The position numbers and the translations under genes are program-made. From NCBI GenBank assembly GCA_024867545.1, contig JANFNE010000059.1:186001-250000 (forward strand): DNA of 64,000 bases, given 5' to 3'. Shown here piece after piece: positions 31,818-40,600 of the stretch (its first letter is position 1; every line of letters starts with the position of its first letter). The notes under the pieces were generated by a model. The model saw only the letters and a list, made by a program, of their open reading frames with translations. It had not been told where the DNA came from and did not search any database. This DNA comes from Phytopythium helicoides (taxonomy: Eukaryota; Oomycota; Peronosporomycetes; Pythiales; Pythiaceae).

Positions 31818-32166
31818 TTCGGCCGCTCGGCGCCTTTTAAGCTCAGCGGGCAGCCACTCGAGCGTCCAGCGGCGCCTCGCGCGTCCAGCGGCGGCGTCAG
31901 GCGGGCAAGTCGCGGCGCCGCCTTTCTCGCCGCGGCGGTCGCAGCTACAGCTATAATGGACCGGGAAGGGGGCGAGGTGACGGCGGCGCGAAGGTCGCGC
32001 GAAGGTCGCGATAGAGTGGCCCACACCGCCTCCACACGTCGCATCTGCGCGCCCCCATTGGCGGGATTATCTCATTTGGCGCGATGTGATTGGTAGAAAC
32101 CCCGCCGACACCAGCCAGACGTGGCCGTAGCTCTTGGTGACGGGGCGCCAGTCGCAGATCGCCCTC
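31818..32166. promoter_or_regulatory. Divergent promoter region
   Basis: 349 bp between the ATGs of the WW-PDZ-PH gene (-) and the methionine-salvage fusion (+). GC-rich; it holds both promoters by position, but no motif could be assigned. Confidence 0.35.
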
Positions 32167-34146
32167 ATGGCCGCCGCCTTCGCCGCCCTGCGCGCGCACT
32201 TTCTCGACCGCGCGGCCGAGCGCGCCACGCCCGCCGTGCTGCGCGCGCTCGGCGTGTCGGTGGCTCTCCGAGCGCCAAGCGTGAGCGACGGAGACGGCCG
32301 CGCGCTGTCGCTCGGCGTCGGCGAGTTGCAGGCGGAGCACCGCGCGAGGGACGAGCAGGCGAACGCCAGCTACTGGCTGGGCGAGGGCAGCGGCGGATTG
32401 TTCGTGGACGTGCGCGACGGTGCGGACGCGTGGGTGCGCCTCTCGCTCGCGCCGGGTGTGGAGCTGCAGCTGCGCGGCGGCGTCTGGAGGCGCTTTGTGG
32501 TCGACCCGCTGGCGACTGGCACGCTGCCGCCCACGATCTACGAGCGCCCCGACGCGCGCGATGGAGATGCAGCACGCGTGCAGCGCTTCGCGGTCGCTGG
32601 AGATGCTAGCGCGCTGCAGAACGCGCCGGCAGCGGCCAGCAGCGAGTTCCGGGAGCTCCTGTGCGAGCTCTGCCGACTGTACTACAACACCGAGTGGATG
32701 ACCGGTACGGGCGGCGCCATGAGCCTGCGCTTTGGCGAGCGCATCTTCGTGACGCCCTCGGGTGTGCCGAAGGAGCGCGTGCAGCCTGACGACTTGTACG
32801 TGCTGGACAGAGAGGGCAACGTGATCTCGGCACCGGCGCCGCGGCCCGGCAGCACCAAGTACGTGGCTGCCTGCTGCACCGTCGCGTCTTGCGAATCGAT
32901 CGTCTCTAACTGACGCTCTGACAGGGTCCCAAAGCTGTCCGACTGCGCGCAGCTCTTCATGCACGCACACAACCAGCGCGACGCTGGCGCAGTCATCCAC
33001 AGCCACGGCATCACGTGCAACCTGGTGACAGCCATGTGCGCTGGTCGCGACTCGTTCCGCATCTCGCACCAGGAGATGATCAAGGGCCTCGTTGGACACG
33101 GGTACTCCGACGAGTTGGTGATCCCGATCATTGACAACCGCCCGACGGAGGCGGAGCTCGCGGACCCGATCCGCGAGGTGCTGAGTCGCTCTCCTGACAA
33201 CGTGTCTGCTGTGCTGGTGCGCCGCCACGGACTCTTCGTGTGGGGAAACACGTGGGAGGCGGCAAAGCGCCATGCAGAGTGTCTCCACTACTTGTTTGAA
33301 GCTGCGCTCGAGATGCATCGTCTCGGTATTGATTACAACTCGGCCCCGTCGTCTCGCCCGCACAAGCGTCAGCGCCGAGACAATGACGAGACCCAGTCGC
33401 AGCCTGCGAGCCACAAGTACGTGGTGCTGGACATCGAGGGCACCACGACACCCATCACGTTCGTGCACGACGTGCTGTTCCCGTTCGTGACGGCCAACGC
33501 GCAGCGCTTCCTGCGCGAGACGTGGGCGTCGAGCTCCACGCAGACGGACGTGGCGGCTCTGCGCGCGCAGCACGCGGAAGACGTGGCTGCTGGGTCGGCT
33601 CCGAAGCCGTCGGCACTGCCTGGCAATGACGCAGAACAGGAGACCGTGATCGCGGCGTTAGTGGAATATGTGGCGTGGAACGTGGCGGCGGACCGCAAGG
33701 TTGGCGCGCTCAAGCAGCTGCAGGGCCACATGTGGAACCAGGGCTACGAGAGCGGCGAGCTCAAGGCGCAGGTGTACGCGGACGTGCCTGTGTTCCTGCA
33801 GCGCATGCGCACGCAGGGCGTGCGCGTGGGGATCTACTCGTCGGGGTCTCGCCAGGCGCAGCGGCTGCTGTTCCAATACTCGGACAAGGGCGACCTACGC
33901 GAGTTCCTGAGCGTGTACTTCGACACGGCGATCGGACATAAGCGCGAGGTCAAGAGCTACGAGGAGATCAAGCTGTCACTGGGCGTGGACCGCGGCAGCG
34001 ACGTGCTGTTCGTGACGGACGTGATCGAGGAGGCGGAGGCGGCGTCTGCCGCGGGCCTCGACGTGGCGTTGTCCGTGCGTCCGGGCAACAAGCCGCTGCC
34101 GGCTTCGCACGCGTTCAAGACGATCACGTCGTTTGACCAGCTGTAG
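32167..34146 (+). CDS. Methionine-salvage fusion: ARD-like cupin + methylthioribulose-1-P dehydratase (MtnB) + enolase-phosphatase (MtnC)
   Basis: Exons 32167-32858 and 32925-34146 with a 66-bp intron (GTACGT...GACAG) joining GSTK to VPKLSDCAQLF; 637 residues. Residues ~45-150 resemble the acireductone dioxygenase cupin (FVDVRDGADAWVRLSLAPG, VWRRFVVDP), but the metal ligands are largely lost: H58-x-A60 instead of H-x-H, and R108 where ARD has His. Residues ~165-365 are MtnB, a class II aldolase-type zinc lyase, with H256-x-H258 (VIHSHG), E281 (HQEM) and H332 (VRRHGLFVWG). Residues ~395-637 are the MtnC HAD phosphatase: D400-I-E402-GTTTP, SSGSRQAQ, GHKREVKSY and VLFVTD. It would convert methylthioribulose-1-phosphate through the diketone to acireductone in the cytosol. 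MtnB-MtnC fusions are known in plants. The 3' half is duplicated at 45699-47838. Confidence 0.88.
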
Positions 34147-34205
34147 AAGTATCTGGGTAGATGTCGCCGTGGTTGGTGCCGAGATACGTGCATGTGTAAA
34201 ACGGC

Positions 34206-34234
34206 GAAGAGAGAGAGAGAGAGAGAGAGAGAGC
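34206..34234. repeat. (GA)n microsatellite
   Basis: A run of GA dinucleotides just downstream of the fusion gene. The matching place in the right arm (near 47029-47040) has only a short CT run, so the tract expanded or contracted after the duplication. Confidence 0.9.
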
Positions 34235-34416
34235 ATGCCACACAAGAGACCTCGAAATCAACACATTCTCACTACCAAGTGCGATTTTTGTATTCATTGG
34301 TGATCGTCCAGATCAAGAGCAGACCATGAAATCGGGCTTGACCAACCTAAGCGCGTGATTTCTACCGCGTTGCAAAGCAAGCTGTTGGAATGTATGACGC
34401 CTTCAGTTCAAACAAC

Positions 34417-34689
34417 TCAGCAACGCCGGCGACCTGCGGCCAGCATCGCCTGCGAGGAGAGCGCCTGGCGAGCATGAGCGCTCAACTCTGATGAGTGTTG
34501 CCCTTGCTCGCGCGTCGTCGCAGTCGTGGCTTCGGCCTCACTGTTGGTGGTCGCCACAGTCTCTCGCTCGCACATGGCGCTTTCATCTGTCTTGGCGGTG
34601 TTGGCACGCTCGGTGGCTCGCACATTCTCGACCGCTGCACGGAGATAGAGGTTGTTGGCTCGCGTAGCGTTGGTAGTGAAGGAGTTCAT
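34417..34689 (-). CDS. MNSF-family small protein, copy D
   Basis: 90 residues, intact. Begins MNSFTTNATRANNLYLRAAV and keeps ENVRATER, the TDESAMCERE segment and the C-terminal QAMLAAGRRRC, but the middle lacks the long Ala-Thr tract and reads TTATTREQGQHSSELSAHAR. It belongs to a subgroup with copy F (46567-46839), its partner in the inverted duplication. About 650 bp of upstream sequence is recognisably related to the leader of copies A-C, including TTCACCAACATTCA near 35070. It converges on the methionine-salvage gene. Confidence 0.55.
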   Translation of the reverse strand: MNSFTTNATRANNLYLRAAVENVRATERANTAKTDESAMCERETVATTNSEAEATTATTREQGQHSSELSAHARQALSSQAMLAAGRRRC

Positions 34690-35671
34690 GGTAGTTTGAA
34701 TGCCGAGGCTAGAGTTGTTGTTGTTGATGGTGTTGATGGTGGTGGTGGTGGAAGTTGTTGCTGTCACAAGTTTGGAGGTCGCTTCGGTGCTTGATCGTGG
34801 CAAATTTGAGAATGACGGATTGGATCCGCTCGAATGGATTGGCGTTTGCGTTGCCGTGGATCTCGCCTGGAAGTTGATTGGCTTGGCTATTCCCTACTTC
34901 ATAAGGCTCATTGTGCCATCGCCACCATGCTCACCAAGTGTTCTAACAAGCAGCGCGACGACACCTTCAACACTCTCGGCATCTTGTGAGGCACTTTCCG
35001 TCAACTGGCAATGAAGTTTCAGGGTCATTCACCAGTCAACTGCCTAGTAACAACCACTCTTCGGCCATCCTTCACCAACATTCAGTGGAGACGCATCCAC
35101 TTCAACCTGATCGCAGCCACCGGTCATGAAAACCTGTGCAGCATGAGAAAGAAGATCGTTCTTGGTGGTCCGCCCTTTGCAACGGACGACTAGATGATGA
35201 CTTGACACGATGCGGAGGAGTGACTGCAACCCACACGGCATCTGCATCGTGTGGCTCGGAATTTTTTTTCGTGAATGATTTCGAGCTCGCACGGACGAAG
35301 TCCGCGACACTTCATTGAAAACACCACACGAAGGAACTCGCTTGTACAGTAGAAGGAGCTTATGGTAAGGAGCAGATCTTGGGTATTCGCATGGTGTGGT
35401 CGTGCGTTGAGGATATTGCTAAACTGTGAAGCTGTTCTAAATACCAACACTGGTGCTGAGACTGCATCAGTGCCTGGATTAATACCTTCGTTGATGTCTG
35501 TTGTCTTCGTTCGGAGCGCAAGTTGGGTTTGTGGCGTTCATTGTGGTCGACTTTTGCTACCACGATATTTCTGTGTAACAACTGATTCAGCAACAAGGCT
35601 CCTTGGTCGCTTTGTTCAACAATCAGTCGTCGTCTCAGTCTGCTCTCAATGCATTTGTTGTGAAGGAGTTC

Positions 35672-36108
35672 TCTTTGACGGTTCCTTTCGTGACGTCCGC
35701 AAAGCGAATGCGCACGGGTCGAGACGCCTCCATGAGTTTGTCCACGATATCTATGAAAGAGAGTCCAGCGAGTGAGACTCCATCAATGCTCGTGACACGC
35801 ATCCCGACGGTCAGTCGTCTGCGAAATTGGGAAAGCAGATGTGGTTGGTGTGACCATAATGAAAAAAACTCCTGTATGAGAGAGTGGTTTCATATCACGA
35901 ACCTGTCAGCCTCGACGGTCCGGTTGTAGAGCTCTGCGGGTCCCTCCTCCTCGTCAACCTTGGGGAGGTCTTCGACCTCGACCTGGAACTGAGGAAACAG
36001 GGTGGTCTTCATCGGTTGCACCTTTCGCAGACTCACGCCGAGACGGCCCTCCGTGAACTCGATCTCGACCTCGGCGACCCAGTTGTATCCCTTTGTTGGC
36101 GCTGTTCA
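35672..36108 (-). pseudogene. Partial copy of the WW-PDZ-PH gene (PDZ part)
   Basis: Minus-strand sequence closely matching exon 3 start and exon 2 of the 29330-31817 gene: GYNWVAEVEIEFTEGRLGVS, LYNRTVEADR, then after an intron RLTVGMRVTSIDGVSLAGLS, FIDIVDKLMEASRPVRIRFA, DVTKGTVKE. Frames and splice sites are preserved, but similarity stops after KGTVKE, so coiled coil and PH domain are missing. The missing upstream WW part lies on the other side of the retrotransposon at 42955-43155. As it stands this is a broken gene fragment. Confidence 0.8.
36104..36108. repeat. Target-site duplication, 5' side (GTTCA)
   Basis: GTTCA directly before the 5' LTR, repeated directly after the 3' LTR at 42950-42954. 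A 5-bp duplication is normal for Ty3/gypsy integration. Confidence 0.9.
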
Positions 36109-36556
36109 TGTAGGGGGCGTGGCACCGTCGTGCCGCTCGGGCACGACGACGCCACAGACCTGCGGCCGGCGCGCATGCAGCAACAGCGCAGCGCAGCCAG
36201 GCCGCAGGGACAAGCACTGCTGCGGCAGCGCAGCGCAGCAGGGGCGCAGGAAAGCGCGCCGCTGCGCATGCAGCCGCAGCGCCACGCTGCGCAGCCGCAG
36301 AGCAATGCGCAGCGGCAGCGCAGACCACGCTCGCTGTGAAGCCCAGCGCCGCGCGCCACTAAGGCCCTGTATACACATGCATATAAAACACACACACACA
36401 CACACAGAAAAAAGAAACATACAGAAAACAACAGAAAGATGCAGGTAGCTTCCATGTCGTAGGCACCTGGTGAACATGAACACCACGAGTGCAGTCAGTC
36501 AGATAAACCTCAGAAAATAAAACACCGCTTCCTGCACACCCCGTGAGCGCTCCACA
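36109..36556 (+). repeat. 5' LTR
   Basis: Starts TGTAGGGGGCGTGG and ends GAGCGCTCCACA (TG...CA ends). It has a TATA-like ATATAAAA near 36381, a (CA)n tract at about 36388-36404 and an AATAAAA polyadenylation-like signal near 36515. The first 230 bp are very GC-rich with GCAGCGCAGC repeats and are open in the frame that forms the C-terminal tail of gag-pol in the 3' LTR. Confidence 0.95.
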
Positions 36557-36558
36557 TC

Positions 36559-36566
36559 TGGTAGCA
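36559..36566 (+). promoter_or_regulatory. Primer-binding site candidate
   Basis: TGGTAGCA, two bases after the 5' LTR, is complementary to the last eight bases (TGCTACCA) typical of eukaryotic initiator-Met tRNA. The match does not extend further, so the primer assignment is tentative. Confidence 0.55.
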
Positions 36567-37000
36567 CTTGCTCCGGGGGACGTACCTGCCGACCGCGCCG
36601 CCGCTCGTACCCAGCCGCCGCGCCGAGCTGCCGACCTCGCAGCTGCAGACGTCTCGATCCAAGCCGTGTTCTCCGCCGCCGCCGTCGCCCGCCGCTGCCC
36701 CGTCGCTGTCCGCCCCGCTCGCCGCTGCCGTCATCGCCCGCCGCTCGCCGCTGCCGTCTTGGCCCGCCGCTCGCCGCCGCCGTTCGCCGCCGCCGCCGCC
36801 GCCGCCGCTCGACCGCTGCTCGCCGTTCCCTGCCGACCCGCGACTGGAGTCACTCGGGCCTCTTTTGGTCTGCCTCCGGCTCGGGAAAGCAGTGCAGTTA
36901 ATCCACCAATCAGAGGCTAATCCACCCTGTTAGACGGTCTTCATTGGCTGTTTTTGGGGTCGGTTTAGGTGTGCCTTTGTTGTTTGGTGGTCTGCAGTGG

Positions 37001-37564
37001 ATGACTCGCAACCACAACCCTAGTCCCCACATCATCAAGGACTCGCTCAAGCGTTTGGGGCTCAAGGACCCGGATAGAGCCGACAGCTGCCGCCAGGACT
37101 GTCTGGACGCAATCAGTCGGGCCGGACGTGTTCTCGCCGTGCTCGCGGATCTGCACATCGCAACCGCGGAGCGTCGGCGCGAGAAAAGGCGCATCTACGA
37201 CAAGCTATCCCGTGTGGCCAACAACCTCAAGGCTGCAGAGACAGTGCTAACGGAAGGGATCCGGGGCATAGTCAAGTCCATTGACAAGCAACCCTTGCCC
37301 CATCCCGAGTTTCAGCCAATTGGACGGAACTTCCGCGAACCCACCGCGCCTCTACCGCCCAGACCCGCGTTCAAGTCAACCCGCGGAACCCGTCAACCCG
37401 TCAAGGCCCGCAGTCAGCCGGCCAGCAAGTCTCTGAAACCCGGGCCTAAGACCGTGGTCCGTAAGGGTCGGGAGCAACCCGCGACCCACAAGCCCGCGAA
37501 GGCCAAGTCGGCTCAGCCCGAGGCACAGTCTGCTGACACAGCGGACGTGGCCAAGGCTTGCTAA
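37001..37564 (+). CDS. Retrotransposon leader ORF (unknown function)
   Basis: 187 residues from ATG 37001, between the 5' LTR and gag-pol (77-bp gap). The N-terminal half is helical (DSLKRLGLKDPDRADSCRQD; RREKRRIYDKLSRVANNLKA). The C-terminal half is Pro/Lys/Arg-rich (PVKARSQPASKSLKPGPKTV) and strongly basic, as in nucleic-acid-binding tails. Codon use and an intact frame suggest it is translated. Most Ty3/gypsy elements have no ORF here. It could be a separate matrix-like or RNA-binding protein; no family recognised. Confidence 0.6.
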   Translation: MTRNHNPSPHIIKDSLKRLGLKDPDRADSCRQDCLDAISRAGRVLAVLADLHIATAERRREKRRIYDKLSRVANNLKAAETVLTEGIRGIVKSIDKQPLPHPEFQPIGRNFREPTAPLPPRPAFKSTRGTRQPVKARSQPASKSLKPGPKTVVRKGREQPATHKPAKAKSAQPEAQSADTADVAKAC

Positions 37565-37641
37565 CCGCATTACCTTCTAAACCCAATACATAGCGTTTGG
37601 TTGATTGACTCTGGTTCCTTCGGAAACAAAATTATTCAACC

Positions 37642-40600
37642 ATGGCGTCCGAAGAAATGAAGAATATCCTGGCTAGCCTGGTCAACGCCATGGACAGGCA
37701 AACCGTGATCATGAACGCGCTACAATCCTCCGCAAATCAATCGAGCTTCAAACTCGATGGTTTCAAGTTACCAACTTACGGAGGTACAATTTCTGAGTCG
37801 TTCCAACTGTACGTCGAGCAAGTCGATCAGTACTTTAATGGACGTATGATTCAGTACAAGGACCCTAGCGTCGTGACCCAAATGTTGGCAGTATTGGGAA
37901 ATACCCTGAGGCATGGAGCCGCCCAGTGGTTTATCATGCAGAAGGCTACCGTGACTAGCGTCGACGACTTCTTTGCCAAGTTGGAAAAGGAGTTTGTCCC
38001 CGCTGATCTTCAAGAGAGGCTGCGAGAGCAGATGAACGACCTGAAGGAGAAGAACTGCAAAGATCTTCCCGACTATGTGGGCAAGTTCCGCCACATTGTT
38101 ACTCAGGTCAAGGACATGAGTGTCCTCGACCAGATCATGTATTTCTTACGTGGTCTGACCAATCGTACTCGTGAGGAAGTGCAGTATCGCCGTTGTACAA
38201 CGCTGGCCGACGCAGTTACAGTCGCGTTGGATTTCGACAGATCACACCCTCACCGAGGATCGAGTGATGGTGCTCGGGAACGTCAACGTTATCGCTCTTA
38301 TGATAATAGAAGCACAACGAACAACGGTCCTGAGCCGATGGAAATCGACAACTTTCGTGTTCCGTCACGGGACGAATGTCGTCGCCGCCACTTGTGCTAC
38401 AAGTGTGGCAGTCCCAACCATCTCTCCGCGCGTTGCAACAAGACGCGACAACAGCAAGGAGGACGTCGTTACGATCCTCAGCAAAGGAATCATCGACCGC
38501 AACAGCAACAACGATTCAGCAGGCCGCACGTCAACATGGTTGACAGCCGCTCGGACAGCACTATCGTGTACGATCAAGTGACTGCCAATGTTGCCGAGTT
38601 GCACTTGACGGATGTCGAAGACCACGGACCGACACGAGAACCGTCCGATGCAATCAAGGATAGTGCTACGATTGCTGAAGTGACCGAACATGTCACTAAT
38701 GCCAATATAAGCGCAGAGGTCGATATCGCCGAAGGAAACACCAATGCCACGTCTGGCATCGAAGTGTGTGCTGCGAGTGCCTCGTCCACGAATCTTGTCG
38801 TGAAGGATGGTTTTGTCAATAACCGTCGTGTGAGGATTCTGCTGGATTCAGGAGCCAGTCAGAACTTGATCAAGCGTGGAATCGCTTCGTCAATCCTGCA
38901 AGCATGTCGAATCCAAGCTCAGAGATTCGATGGATCACTCACACCGCATCAGCATACGAACCATGTGGAAGCAACCGTTCGTCTGGATGGAATGGATTTT
39001 CCGACTACCCGGTTCATTGAATGGGATCTGTCCGAGAATCATGACGTGATACTTGGTCAACCGTGGTTCAAAGAGCACAATCCGCAAGTCAACTGGCGTA
39101 CTCACGAGATTGAGTTACCAGAGGTCGCCACAGTCACTGAAGTGGATGGACCAGAGTTTCACCAGAAACTCAACAAAGGTGACTTCGCTGAGATTTTCCG
39201 TGTCAAGGTTACGGAGGTGGACATGAAGCCGTTTGATGCTCCACCAGAAATGCAATCGCTCTTGAAAGAATTCCAAGATGTCTTTCCAGAGAGCCTCCCA
39301 GACGGTATGCCGCCAACTCGAGCAGTCAATTTTGAGTTGCAGATGAAGCCCGACGCTATACCAAGCTCGCGTGCCCCGTTCCGCCTATCCAAGGTAGAAC
39401 AAGATGCACTTCAGGAGTTCGTGGAAGAGAACCTGAAGAAGGGATGGATCGAAGTATCGAATTCCCCTTGGGTATCCAACATCTTTGGTATCCCAAAGAA
39501 AGACCCCGTGACTGGCAAGTTCCCGAAACGTGCTGAATGGCTGCGTAGTGGAAATTCGAAGATTCCAATTCGTTGGGTCATTGACTACCGCTACGTCAAC
39601 AGCATGTCGGTAATTGCAAAGATACCTTTGCCCCATATCGAAGATCTTTTCGATCGAATGGTGCATTGCGTCGTGTTCTCACTGATCGACCTCGCGCAAG
39701 GATATCATCAGATGGTCGTCCACGAGTCAAGTCGTCCTTACACTGCGTTTCGTACACACAAGGAAACGTACCAATGGTGTGTCGCACCTATGGGACTCGC
39801 TGGTATGCCAGGCATTTGGTCACGCCTGATGCGTGTGCTTTTCGAGAAATACGACTTCGTTGTCGTATACCTCGACGATATTGGCATCTTTTCTCGAAGC
39901 ATGGAGGAACATGTCAAGCACGTTCGCATCGTCCTGGAGGTACTACGTAAAGAAGGTCTTTACGCCCGATTTTCGAAGTGTGCCTTCGGACAAACGTCAA
40001 TGGAGTTCCTGGGTCATCAAGTATCCGCTGAAGGACTTAGCGTCGATCCACGAAAGACTGATGCCATCGCGCAGTATCCGACGCCAACCACTCGAAAGGA
40101 ACTACTCAGTTTCTTGGGTCTAGCTGGCTACTACAGACGGTTCATCTGTGATTTTGCGAAGATCGCACGCCCACTTCGTGATCTCACCAAACAGGAGACA
40201 CCGTGGAGTTGGGGGGATGAGCAACAGCAGGCATTTAATGCACTGAAGCTCGCGTTGCAAAACGCTCCTACCCTCAAACTGCCCGACTTTGATCATCCGT
40301 TTATCGTGACGACGGATGCATCAGGATTCTGCATGGGCGGAGTTCTTTCGCAAAGGATCAATGGTGAAGATCATCCGATTGCGTTCTTCTCAAAGAAACT
40401 TGGCCCGTATGAGCAATCATGGCCTGTTCACGAGAAAGAGTTGCTTGCAATCAAGACTGCGATGGAAAAGTGGCGTCCATATCTGCATGGCCGTAAGTTT
40501 GATGTCTATACAGACAGCTCTGCATGCAGTTGGATGCTACACCATCCGAGGGTTTCACCCAAGATGGCACGTTTCTTAACATTTTTCTCGCAGTATGAGT

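Larger units (their letters stand above)
33408..35545 (+). repeat. Left arm of 2.14 kb inverted duplication
   Basis: Matches 45699-47838 on the opposite strand with few differences. The arm begins inside the linker between the MtnB and MtnC domains of the fusion gene, includes all of MtnC, its 3' flank and the MNSF gene at 34417-34689, and ends at GCGTTCATTGTG. Since MtnB continues only on this side, this is the ancestral arm. The arms differ visibly in the length of the GA tract at 34206-34234. Confidence 0.85.

Noticed and set aside
31951..33573. 540-codon minus-strand frame over the methionine-salvage gene
   Set aside because: His/Arg/Ala-rich antisense artefact; the + strand carries MtnB/MtnC active-site motifs.
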